From Akkermansiaceae bacterium (GTDB lineage Bacteria > Verrucomicrobiota > Verrucomicrobiia > Verrucomicrobiales > Akkermansiaceae): DNA of 8,261 nt. Position 1 is the stretch's first letter, and every line of letters begins with the position of its first letter. Below, one piece after another: positions 1 to 6,212 of this stretch. The stretch covers positions 1 to 8,261 of the forward strand of contig JABHEX010000278.1 of NCBI GenBank assembly GCA_018676385.1, in the 5' to 3' direction. Both the position numbers and the translations under genes were made by a program. The notes under the pieces were generated by a model. It saw only the letters and a list, made by a program, of their open reading frames with translations, was not told where the DNA came from and did not search any database.

Positions 1-8
1 GGTGTATT

Positions 9-515
9 GTGGCGCTAATATCGTATTATTTTGCAGAGGTGGCGGGTGCCGTTTGGGCGGGAGCGCGGGGTGATCTGGGCGAGATTATTCTGGAAATGGG
101 CGAGGCGGTTCTGTGGTCATTGCTATGGGCACCATTTTATTTATTGTTTTCGCTGTGGGGTATTGTGCTTTTGCCTCTGATGGGCGTGGTAATGTTAATG
201 ATGTTTCGCGCGGATAAGAACGTGACCTGGTTCTGGTTTTCTGCCGTGGTGGGATCAGGCGTCATGGCGATGAATGGGTTTATTGAGTTACCCTCGGTCT
301 ACGCATTGAGTGCAGTGGCATGGGTTATTTTTTTGCTGGTGATGGTATCGCTCGCCGCTGGCTGCTGGCTGTTCCACGGTTGGCAGCGGAATTCGCAGGC
401 AGCACATCTGCAAGAGGTAATGGCTGAAAATGAATTGCGTAGGTTGGAAATTGAGAAGCAGTATGGCACGAAATCCTTCGGTCAGGATAACCAGGCAGAG
501 TATCAGGATAAATAA
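9..515 (+). CDS. Small multi-pass membrane protein of unknown family (possibly 5'-truncated)
   Basis: I do not recognise this family. The 168-residue product, read from a GTG, has a short amphipathic N-terminus, then a long hydrophobic stretch at about residues 34-66 (one or two membrane spans), a second span at about 73-92 and a third at about 97-123. It ends in a charged, Glu/Arg/Lys/Gln-rich tail (about 126-168) that looks helical and may form a short coiled coil in the cytoplasm. No catalytic or binding motif is visible. The reading frame has no stop between the GTG and the window edge, and no Shine-Dalgarno sequence can be judged, so the true start may lie upstream. Codon use is mixed and resembles the tsaB and bamA genes more than the adjacent DUF1080 gene. 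It could be the last gene of an operon entering from the left. That it is coding is fairly sure; its function is unknown. Confidence 0.7.
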   Translation: MALISYYFAEVAGAVWAGARGDLGEIILEMGEAVLWSLLWAPFYLLFSLWGIVLLPLMGVVMLMMFRADKNVTWFWFSAVVGSGVMAMNGFIELPSVYALSAVAWVIFLLVMVSLAAGCWLFHGWQRNSQAAHLQEVMAENELRRLEIEKQYGTKSFGQDNQAEYQDK

Positions 516-517
516 AA

Positions 518-550
518 ACCCCGTCCGCACCTTCCTCCGCCTCCGCGGCC
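518..550. repeat. C-rich tract resembling dispersed GC-rich intergenic repeats
   Basis: A pyrimidine-heavy stretch sits just after the stop of the upstream gene. On the minus strand it is a run of GCGGAGG/GGAGGAAGG/GCGGACGGGG blocks. These resemble the quasi-periodic GCGGAGNCGCGGAG-type intergenic repeats scattered through many bacterial genomes. There is only one copy here, so repeat status is a guess from appearance. The rest of the 516-659 spacer shows no clear promoter and no strong hairpin terminator. Confidence 0.2.
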
Positions 551-659
551 TTTGGGAATGCATCATTCATCTTCCCCTCGCACCCCCCCTCGTATGATGC
601 TCTCGACCACTTCAGGCCAAAATGCAAGTTTCTAGCATTACAACCGTAACATTAACCCC

Positions 660-1307
660 ATGATCAAACATCTTCTCTTCTCAGCCACACTTCTCGCCCC
701 CTTGGCTCAGGCCCAGGAATTCAAACCCCTCTTCAAGGATGATCTCTCCAACGCCACCTTCAACGAAGGGGTCTGGACCATCGATAAAGACGGTGTGCTT
801 ATCGCCACCAAGGATCAGATCATCTGGACCCAAGAGGACTACTCGGACTTCGTGCTCAAGCTTGAGTTCAAGAACGGCGAAGGCACCAACAGCGGAGTCT
901 TCGTGCATGCCAGCGACACCAAGAAATGGGTGACCGATTCCGTTGAGATCCAGCTCGCCGACGACTTCTCTGAGAAATGGTCGAGCAAGCCACGCAGCTG
1001 GCAGTGTGCTGCGATCTTCGGTCGTCAGGGCGCCTTCGAAAAGGCGGTGAAGCAACCCGGTGAGTGGAACCAGATGGTGATCCTCGTCTCCGGCCCCATC
1101 ATCACCGTGCACCTCAACGGTCAACGTGTGAACGCCGTCGACCTCACCGACTTCAAGGATGCGAAGAAAAATCCCGACGGCTCCAAAGCCCCACCGTGGC
1201 TGAAGAAGCCTCTCGCCACTCTGCCCCGCAAAGGCAAGATTGGCTTCCAGGGCAAGCACGGCGGCGCCCCCATCTACCTGCGCAATGTGCAGGTGATGAA
1301 GCTATGA
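660..1307 (+). CDS. Secreted DUF1080 / 3-keto-disaccharide hydrolase-like protein
   Basis: The 215-residue product is a single DUF1080 domain (PF06439 type), a concanavalin-like jelly-roll fold. Characterised relatives cleave 3-keto-glycosides, and others are simply carbohydrate-associated. Residues 1-18 form a signal peptide with a hydrophobic core and a cleavable AQA-QE site, so the protein should be periplasmic or secreted. Family landmarks appear in order: FVLKLEFKNGEGTNSGVFVH at about 64-83, VEIQLAD at 95-101, an aromatic/Gly segment at 115-124, GEWNQMVILVSGPIITVHLNG at 134-154 (strand pair and NG turn), and a C-terminal KIGFQGKHGGAPIYLRNV at 193-210. Length is normal for a one-domain member. 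The start is supported by the signal peptide, although there is no Shine-Dalgarno sequence before it. In codons 2-51, 34 of 50 third positions are G or C, against 21 of 50 in tsaB, mostly from C-ending codons. This suggests transfer or high expression. The substrate cannot be told from sequence. Confidence 0.9.
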   Translation: MIKHLLFSATLLAPLAQAQEFKPLFKDDLSNATFNEGVWTIDKDGVLIATKDQIIWTQEDYSDFVLKLEFKNGEGTNSGVFVHASDTKKWVTDSVEIQLADDFSEKWSSKPRSWQCAAIFGRQGAFEKAVKQPGEWNQMVILVSGPIITVHLNGQRVNAVDLTDFKDAKKNPDGSKAPPWLKKPLATLPRKGKIGFQGKHGGAPIYLRNVQVMKL

Positions 1308-1325
1308 TCGGTTTTCACCACAACC

Positions 1326-1445
1326 CTAATACCGCGGCATCTCCGGATCGTTCTGGCGCGCCCAGAGCTCGATGCGGCCCAGCATCGAGAACACCTGCTC
1401 AACGGCTGCGGGAATCCCATCTATCGGCACCACCACTCCGCCACC
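1326..1445 (-). pseudogene. Remnant of the C-terminus of an unidentified gene
   Basis: On the minus strand, 39 sense codons lie between an in-frame TGA (1446-1448) and a TAG (1326-1328). The peptide looks genuinely coding. It begins with GGGVVVPIDG, continues with an amphipathic helix of the type AAVEQVFSMLGRIELWARQN, and ends DPEMPRY. The other two minus-strand frames give Ser/Arg/Cys-rich shadow-like peptides. The codons are G/C-ending, like the neighbouring DUF1080 gene. There is no start codon with upstream coding sequence to make a whole protein. The best reading is the surviving 3' end of a deleted gene; a very short real gene starting at one of the GTG codons near 1431-1436 is possible but less likely. 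I do not recognise the family. Confidence 0.4.
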
Positions 1446-1468
1446 TCACTCAAAAAGCGAATTCCTAG

Positions 1469-1500
1469 CAGTCGTGCGTGTATAAGCATTGTGCCGACTG
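1469..1500. repeat. Short imperfect inverted repeat
   Basis: CAGTCG at 1469-1474 is mirrored by CGACTG at 1495-1500, and a further GC pair can form inside after a one-base bulge. The loop is about 15 bases. No T-run follows on either strand, so it does not look like an intrinsic terminator. It lies between the gene remnant and the citrate synthase terminator and could be a scar of the event that removed the lost gene, or chance. Confidence 0.2.
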
Positions 1501-1511
1501 TATGGGAATAC

Positions 1512-1542
1512 AAAACCCGGAAGGAGCGCGTCCCGCCGGGTT
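1512..1542 (-). terminator. Probable rho-independent terminator of citrate synthase
   Basis: Read on the minus strand, AACCCGG (1542-1536) pairs perfectly with CCGGGTT (1520-1514). An inner GGA/TCC pairing (1523-1525 with 1531-1533) extends the stem across a small internal loop. The right arm runs into TTTT, which is a short U-tract. It begins 27 bases after the citrate synthase stop codon, which fits termination of that gene. On the plus strand no U-run follows, so it probably does not end the DUF1080 transcript efficiently. Confidence 0.65.
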
Positions 1543-1568
1543 CTGGAAAATTGATATCCTATTGAGGT

Positions 1569-2699
1569 TTACCGGGTCTCGATCGGTGGTACCGGCATGG
1601 TTTCCGCAGGTCCCACGTACTTGGTGAGTGGGCGGTAGAGTCGGTTGTCTTGCAGTTGCTCCAGCACTTGCGCGGTCCAGCCGGCAGCACGAGCAATAGC
1701 AAAGATCGGAGTAAACAGATCAGTTGGGATACCCAGTGAGTAATAAACGGTAGCCGAGTAGAAATCGACATTTGCATTTAACCCCTTACGCTCGCGCATG
1801 ATCTCGGCAATACGATTGGACATATTGATCCACTTTGGCTCACCAAGCTCCTCGGTAAGTTTGATTGCCATTTTCTGAAGATGAGGTGCGCGTGGATCGA
1901 GCACTTTATATACACGGTGACCGATACCCATGATCTTCTTTTTGTTAGCCAGGCAGTCCTCAACGTAGGCGTCCACCTTGTCCTCTTCGCCGATCTCCTC
2001 GAGCATGTGGATCACACCCTCATTGGCTCCACCGTGCAATGGGCCCTTCAGGGTGCCAACAGCTGAGGTAATGGCTGAATAAATGTCGCTCAGAGTTGCC
2101 ACGGTGACCCTTGAGGAAAATGTCGAGGCATTCATACCGTGATCGGCATGAATGATGTAGGCGATGTCGAGTGTACGTGCCGCAGCTTCGCTGGGAACCT
2201 CACCATTGATCAGGTAAAGGAAGTGAGCAGCCTCGGAGAGGTCGCTACGAACTTCAGGTAAATCAAGCCCCTGGCGTGAGCGGTGATAGTAAGCAACAAT
2301 GGTGGGGATCTGGGCCACGATCGAAAGAGCAACTTCCTGGTTGGCATCGTGATCGGGCTCGCCAATCTTAGCGCGTTTATCAGTCAGGCCGAGCATTGAG
2401 ACACCCGTGCGGATGATATCCATTGGCAAGGCATCCTTTGGGGCGGTTTTCAGGAAATCAATCACTCCCTGAGGTAATTCGCGTCGGCTGCGCAAGCTCA
2501 CACAAAAGGTATCAAGCTCAGACTGGTTTGGCAGTCTTCCGTTATGCAGGAGGTAAGTGACTTCTTCAAAAGTACAATCGTTGACTAGGTCATCTATATC
2601 ATAGCCAAGGTAGGAGAGTTTTCCTTCTAGGCCTTCGACCTTGCTGAGGCTGGATTCATTGGCGACGACTCCTTCGAGTCCCTTGGCGTAATCAGACAT
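1569..2699 (-). CDS. gltA: Citrate synthase, short (type I-like) form
   Basis: This enzyme condenses acetyl-CoA and oxaloacetate to citrate, the entry step of the TCA cycle, in the cytoplasm. The 376-residue length matches the short dimeric type found in archaea and Gram-positive bacteria rather than the roughly 430-residue, NADH-inhibited hexameric type of enterobacteria; there is no extra N-terminal domain. The catalytic triad is intact: His222 in GPLHGGANE, His261 in GIGHRVYK, and Asp312 in NVDFYSATVYY. The conserved HADHGMNASTF (184-194), the DPR of 268-270 and the late Arg residues of NRLYRP (352-357) that hold the substrates are also present. 2-Methylcitrate synthase is a close relative and cannot be fully excluded, but no prp genes are nearby. 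The ATG is the natural N-terminus for the family; no Shine-Dalgarno sequence precedes it. The gene stands alone, convergent with the DUF1080 gene and divergent from tsaB. Confidence 0.96.
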   Translation of the reverse strand: MSDYAKGLEGVVANESSLSKVEGLEGKLSYLGYDIDDLVNDCTFEEVTYLLHNGRLPNQSELDTFCVSLRSRRELPQGVIDFLKTAPKDALPMDIIRTGVSMLGLTDKRAKIGEPDHDANQEVALSIVAQIPTIVAYYHRSRQGLDLPEVRSDLSEAAHFLYLINGEVPSEAAARTLDIAYIIHADHGMNASTFSSRVTVATLSDIYSAITSAVGTLKGPLHGGANEGVIHMLEEIGEEDKVDAYVEDCLANKKKIMGIGHRVYKVLDPRAPHLQKMAIKLTEELGEPKWINMSNRIAEIMRERKGLNANVDFYSATVYYSLGIPTDLFTPIFAIARAAGWTAQVLEQLQDNRLYRPLTKYVGPAETMPVPPIETR

Positions 2700-2737
2700 A
2701 ATCAGTATTTTTAATAGTAGTTAACAGAGAGGTAAGC

Positions 2738-2765
2738 AGTAAATAATGGGCACGCGTGCGGTCAA
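2738..2765 (-). promoter_or_regulatory. Tentative promoter of citrate synthase
   Basis: On the minus strand TTGACC (2765-2760) is followed after 16 bases by TTTACT (2743-2738). The -35 matches the sigma-70 consensus at five of six bases, the -10 only at four. It would give a 5' leader of roughly 30 bases before the citrate synthase ATG. It is a visual match only. Confidence 0.3.
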
Positions 2766-2811
2766 ATAAGCGGTATCCAGCTGACATGCAAGGATGAATG
2801 CTGGTGGAATT

Positions 2812-2886
2812 ATGTCATTAGGACGTCATATTTTCTGTATTCTGACATTGGTAATTTATTTTCTCACAATACAATTCACCATGTGA
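2812..2886 (+). CDS. Possible 24-codon hydrophobic small ORF overlapping the tsaB start
   Basis: An ATG at 2812 opens a 24-codon frame with the stop TGA at 2884-2886. The peptide is polar at the first six residues and then strongly hydrophobic (HIFCILTLVIYFLTIQF), long enough for one membrane span. GGTGGA at 2803-2808 lies three bases upstream, a weak and rather close Shine-Dalgarno-like sequence. Its last sense codon and stop form ATGTGA, with the GTG of tsaB nested inside, the geometry of translational coupling. Against it, the region is AT-rich, where hydrophobic codons arise by chance, and a candidate tsaB promoter lies inside it. It may be spurious. Confidence 0.2.
   Translation: MSLGRHIFCILTLVIYFLTIQFTM
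2848..2875 (+). promoter_or_regulatory. Candidate tsaB promoter placing the transcript start at the start codon
   Basis: TTGGTA (2848-2853) and TACAAT (2870-2875), 16 bases apart, match sigma-70 boxes at four and five of six positions. Initiation 6-8 bases downstream of the -10 would fall near 2881-2883, exactly where tsaB begins, giving a leaderless message. This fits the absence of any Shine-Dalgarno sequence before the GTG, but the -35 match is modest. Confidence 0.35.
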
Positions 2887-3551
2887 AGGCGATTTTAGCT
2901 ATAGAAACCTGTGTTCCGGAGGCAAGTGTGGCTCTATGGGTGAATGGTGGCTGTGTGTTTAAGCAGCAGTTCGCTAGCGATAGAAATCATAACTCGATGG
3001 TGTTTAATGCCATAGAAAATTCATTAGACGAACTTGGTGAGCTGAAACTTGACCTCGTAATCGTTGGGACTGGGCCTGGCAGTTACAGTGGTACTCGTAT
3101 CGGAATTGCTGTGGGACAGGGAGTGGCACTTGCACACGATTGCCCTGCCGTTGGTTTGGGGTCGTTTGCGGCTACCTTTTTTGCCCGGCAAAACGCACCA
3201 TCCATGGCAGTGGGGGATGCTCGGCGAGGGCTCTATTATATAAGCAAGATCAATGATGTAGGTGAGGCCGCACCGGTAGAACTCATGAATCATGAGGAGT
3301 TCGAAAAAAAACTGATATCAGCGGGGAATATAACTTTGTTCACTTTTGATGATCCTGCGTCATTTCAACTCACTGGTGCCTTATCACAGAGCGTTGCGCG
3401 CGTGCGACCAGAGGCGCATTACCTGATCGATGTATGGCAAGATCTGAGCCCAACTCGTCGTGATGCACTTATCAAGCTACCGCTCTCTCCAACCTATTTG
3501 CGTGCACCTTTCACCTCAAAAGCTAAGCTTGGTCACCCGTTGCTACGTTGA
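2883..3551 (+). CDS. tsaB: tRNA t6A37 threonylcarbamoyladenosine biosynthesis protein TsaB
   Basis: TsaB is the non-catalytic ASKHA-fold partner of TsaD. With TsaE they transfer the threonylcarbamoyl group made by TsaC onto A37 of ANN-decoding tRNAs in the cytoplasm. At 222 residues it has the normal length of a bacterial TsaB. The N-terminal ILAIETCVPEASVAL (residues 4-18) is the phosphate-1 strand-turn-strand of the fold. VGTGPGSYSGTRIG (61-74) is the family hallmark, and DARRGLYY (112-119) is the second conserved motif. The C-terminal SPTYLRAP (202-209) matches the usual ending. The shorter form lacks the TsaD metal-binding histidines, so it is not TsaD. The GTG start is fixed by the ILAIET motif, which directly follows; the ATG two bases earlier is out of frame and meets a stop at once. 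It is divergent from citrate synthase and 145 bases from bamA, with no clear terminator between. Confidence 0.93.
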   Translation: MKAILAIETCVPEASVALWVNGGCVFKQQFASDRNHNSMVFNAIENSLDELGELKLDLVIVGTGPGSYSGTRIGIAVGQGVALAHDCPAVGLGSFAATFFARQNAPSMAVGDARRGLYYISKINDVGEAAPVELMNHEEFEKKLISAGNITLFTFDDPASFQLTGALSQSVARVRPEAHYLIDVWQDLSPTRRDALIKLPLSPTYLRAPFTSKAKLGHPLLR

Positions 3552-3580
3552 GATAATCATATCAAAGTCCATCGTTATCT
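3551..3580. repeat. Imperfect inverted repeat between tsaB and bamA
   Basis: AGATAATCAT (3551-3560) and ATCGTTATCT (3571-3580) are complementary at eight of ten positions around a ten-base loop. The hairpin starts at the last base of the tsaB stop codon. It is AT-rich and has no T-run after it, so termination is doubtful. It could be a weak attenuator, an RNA-processing site or an operator-like palindrome. The remaining spacer to bamA shows a TTGACT at 3636-3641 but no convincing -10 box. Confidence 0.25.
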
Positions 3581-3696
3581 GATCGGAGTTAATCATTCCA
3601 CTCCAGGTTGCCTGCCAAAACAGTTGGGATTCCCCTTGACTGAAAAGATGTTAGATAGTGACATGGGAAACTATTCAACCCACACCATAAGCACGC

Positions 3697-6042
3697 ATGT
3701 CCAAAATAATTTCTAATCGTATCCTAAAATGTATCACAATATTTGCGGGATTGTTCGTAATGTTAGGCTCCGTCATCACGGCAAAAGCTCAAAATTTTGA
3801 AGGGAAAACTATTTCTTCAGTGACGATACGTTTCAAGGGAACCAAAACTGTTGATGAAGCGAAGCTGAGGGGTTTCATGGGAGTGCGTGCTGGACAGAAA
3901 TATAGTGCCTCAAGTCTCGATGACGATGTTCGTAGCCTTTATGAGAGTGGTCTTGTGGATGATGTGCGTTGGCTTGCGAAATCTGCTGGTGCTCGAGTGA
4001 GCCTCACTGCTGAGATCCAGACTCGTGCCAAAGTGGTCGCTGTTGGGTTTCATGGGAACACACGATTTTCAGATCGAAAGCTCGCAAGTGTCACCAAGCT
4101 TAAGGCTGGGGGCGTGATGAGCGATGCAGCTATCTTATCTGCACGCCGTAATATCCAAGATCATTATCGTGGGTTTGGGTTTGCTGATGTTGGTGTAAGT
4201 CACCGGATTCAGAAGACGCCGGATGTCGCCGGTACTGCTGAGCTTATGTTTATGATTCAGGAGGGAGCTTTGGCTGAGGTGCGCAAGATCCGTTTCATTG
4301 GTAATGATGCATACGATGACAAACTGCTGGAGAAAGAAATGAAGACCAAGGAAAAGGGTTTCTTTTCATTTCTTACCAAGTCTGGCCGTATCGATCCTGA
4401 GAAGCTTGATAATGACCTCGACAACGTTTTGGATTACTACCGTGACCGAGGTTACCTTCGCGTATCAGCTACACTGCAACGCGCTCCTGTAGGTGACGGG
4501 CGTGTAGATCTCATCATTACTATCCGAGAGGAGGCTAAATACACGGTTGGTTCTGTTAGTTTTGGCAAAATGACTGTCTTTCAAGCATCTGAACTTCTGC
4601 CATCACTGACTTTGAATTCTGGTGATGGTTATGCAGTTTCTAAGATGCGAGATGATATTACCATGATCCGCAAGTATTATGGTTCTCGCGGGTATGCCGA
4701 TGCCGCAGTCACTCCAGATATCCGTAATATTAGCCCGACATCAATTTCCATCACTTACCGGATTGTTGAGGGACGCCGCTATCTCGTGGGGCGTGTCACT
4801 ATTGAGGGTAACGACAAGACACAAGACCGCGTTATTCGCCGCGAGCTACCCTTGAAACCCGGCGATAATATGAACACTGTTGAACTGGAGACCTCTCGTA
4901 AGCGTCTGCAGAACATGAACTACTTTAATCAAGTTCAGGCAACAGCTTCCCCAAGCGATCAAGCCGGATACCGAGACATTAATATTCTAGTCAATGAGAA
5001 AAAGACCGGCTCAATTAGCTTTGGTATAGGATTTAGCTCGGTTGATAGCATTGTAGGTTACATCAATCTGGAGCAGACAAACTTCGATATCACAAACTGG
5101 GGTCGCTTCACTGGAGCAGGTCAGCGATTTAACACGCGTATTCAGCTGGGTAGCGAGCGCACCGACTTCCGCCTCTCATGGCAAGAGCCATGGTTTATGG
5201 GCCAGCGCCTCGCGCTTGGGACTGAGTTTTTCTATCGTGATGCGCAATATTATAGTTCCGAATACGAGCAGAGCCAGCACGGCTTTGCTCTCTCACTGCG
5301 CAAGCCGCTTGGTAAACGCTCCTATCTGCGAGGTGAGTATCGCATCGAAAAAATTGGTATCGAAGTTGATTCAGCAACGCTTGCGCTTGCTGGACCGGAG
5401 TCCATGTTTAATCGTGAGGATGGTGATTATGTCCGGAGCGCACTCAGCCTAAACTACGTTTATGACAGCCGAGATAGTAACAAGCTGCCTCGTAGGGGTC
5501 ATAAGATTGACCTGGGGGTCAGCTTTGCTGGTGGCTTAGTTGGAGGTGATGTGGATGTCTTTGTTGTATCCGGCTCTGGTTCCAAGCACTGGTCACTCTG
5601 GGGGGATAGTATCCTCAATGTCAAAGGGGCTTTTAACGTCGCGGATACCCATGGTGATAGCAAGTTTGTGCCTATTTTTGATCGCCAGCACCTTGGTGGC
5701 CCACACTCACTACGGGGCTTTGAAAACCGTAACGTTGGGCCGCGTGATGCGGCAACTGGCGAGGTTCTTGGTGGTAATACCTCAGCATTCGCATCTGTCG
5801 AATACACCTTCCCACTCATTGAGCGTGTTCGAGGTGCCTTGTTCTACGATGTAGGTGTGGTTAATGCTAGTTCATGGAGCTTTGGATCGGATATATACCA
5901 TGACGCTGGTTTTGGCCTGCGCCTGAACTTACCCTTCGGCCCCTTAGCCATCGACTACGCGATCCCACTTGGCACACCATCTGACGACAAAGAGGCTGAT
6001 GAAGGTGGCCAGTTCCAGTTCTACTTGGATTACAAGTTTTAG
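3697..6042 (+). CDS. bamA: Outer membrane protein assembly factor BamA (Omp85 family)
   Basis: BamA is the core of the BAM complex, which folds beta-barrel proteins into the outer membrane. The 781-residue product has a signal peptide (1-31, cleavage after AKA). Five POTRA repeats follow at about 36-108, 110-188, 191-278, 281-357 and 360-434; each starts with a strand such as VVAVGFHGNTRFSD, EVRKIRFIGNDAYDD or YLVGRVTIEGNDKT and contains a helix followed by a Gly-Tyr/Phe turn (GFGFADV, RGYLRVS, RGYADAA). The C-terminal Omp85 barrel is about 438-781. LGGPHSLRGF (666-675) holds the conserved (V/L)RGF motif of loop 6. The barrel ends in alternating aromatics, FQFYLDYKF, with the terminal Phe typical of the beta-signal. 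Length is normal for BamA; TamA has only three POTRA domains, so BamA is the better call. No Shine-Dalgarno sequence precedes the ATG. The usual companions skp and lpxD do not follow; a strong terminator does. Confidence 0.96.
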   Translation: MSKIISNRILKCITIFAGLFVMLGSVITAKAQNFEGKTISSVTIRFKGTKTVDEAKLRGFMGVRAGQKYSASSLDDDVRSLYESGLVDDVRWLAKSAGARVSLTAEIQTRAKVVAVGFHGNTRFSDRKLASVTKLKAGGVMSDAAILSARRNIQDHYRGFGFADVGVSHRIQKTPDVAGTAELMFMIQEGALAEVRKIRFIGNDAYDDKLLEKEMKTKEKGFFSFLTKSGRIDPEKLDNDLDNVLDYYRDRGYLRVSATLQRAPVGDGRVDLIITIREEAKYTVGSVSFGKMTVFQASELLPSLTLNSGDGYAVSKMRDDITMIRKYYGSRGYADAAVTPDIRNISPTSISITYRIVEGRRYLVGRVTIEGNDKTQDRVIRRELPLKPGDNMNTVELETSRKRLQNMNYFNQVQATASPSDQAGYRDINILVNEKKTGSISFGIGFSSVDSIVGYINLEQTNFDITNWGRFTGAGQRFNTRIQLGSERTDFRLSWQEPWFMGQRLALGTEFFYRDAQYYSSEYEQSQHGFALSLRKPLGKRSYLRGEYRIEKIGIEVDSATLALAGPESMFNREDGDYVRSALSLNYVYDSRDSNKLPRRGHKIDLGVSFAGGLVGGDVDVFVVSGSGSKHWSLWGDSILNVKGAFNVADTHGDSKFVPIFDRQHLGGPHSLRGFENRNVGPRDAATGEVLGGNTSAFASVEYTFPLIERVRGALFYDVGVVNASSWSFGSDIYHDAGFGLRLNLPFGPLAIDYAIPLGTPSDDKEADEGGQFQFYLDYKF

Positions 6043-6067
6043 CCGACTGACGAGCTACAATTATTTC

Positions 6068-6099
6068 AAAACCCTCAGGTGATTGCCTGAGGGTTTTTT
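6068..6099 (+). terminator. Strong rho-independent terminator after bamA
   Basis: AAAACCCTCAGG (6068-6079) and CCTGAGGGTTTT (6086-6097) form a perfect 12-bp stem with a six-base TGATTG loop, running into six T residues (6094-6099). It lies 25 bases after the bamA stop codon. The A-run on the left arm would also give a short U-tract on the minus strand, but no minus-strand gene ends here. Confidence 0.95.
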
Positions 6100-6157
6100 A
6101 GTGACGGTTCTCTGGGGGAGTAGGCGTAGCGGCCTTCATAACACAAACATTAGCATC

Positions 6158-6212
6158 TTGACTCATCTTCTGACTTGCCAAGGTATGATGAGGCAATGAT
6201 GATAACGATATA
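6158..6212 (+). promoter_or_regulatory. Tentative promoter and operator region of the ABC transporter operon
   Basis: TTGACT (6158-6163) is a good -35 box. The best -10, TATGAT (6184-6189), is 20 bases away, longer than the optimal 17. TTGCC (6175-6179) and GGCAA (6192-6196) form a five-base inverted repeat straddling that -10. Three tandem hexamers at 6195-6212 (AATGAT, GATAAC, GATATA) match the GATAAT unit of Fur sites at four, five and four of six positions and run into the ATG. Iron control is an inference suggested by the transporter class. No Shine-Dalgarno sequence is present. Confidence 0.3.

Noticed and set aside
621..639. AATGC...GCATT hairpin upstream of the DUF1080 gene
   Set aside because: Five base pairs with a nine-base loop is too weak to claim, there is no T-run, and no promoter can be aligned to it.
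681..1259. 192-codon minus-strand open frame antisense to the DUF1080 gene
   Set aside because: It lies wholly inside a well-supported gene and arises from that gene's strong C-ending codon bias; it has no recognisable domain.
1064..1468. 134-codon plus-strand frame overlapping the DUF1080 gene and the spacer after it
   Set aside because: Its first part is a shifted frame of the DUF1080 gene and its product is Arg/Pro/Ser/His-rich low-complexity sequence, typical of a shadow in GC-rich DNA. The minus-strand remnant in the same spacer reads far more like protein.
2785..2846. Repeated TGACAT and GTCAT motifs in the divergent gltA-tsaB spacer
   Set aside because: The copies are only five to six bases, unevenly spaced and without a consistent orientation, so an operator cannot be argued.
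3648..3716. 22-codon frame spanning the bamA start
   Set aside because: The peptide is polar with no pattern, there is no ribosome binding site, and it overlaps the bamA signal peptide codons; chance is the simpler explanation.
5499..5819. 106-codon minus-strand frame inside bamA
   Set aside because: It is antisense to the conserved Omp85 barrel, including the LRGF region, and its product is Pro/Ser/Arg-rich without domain features.
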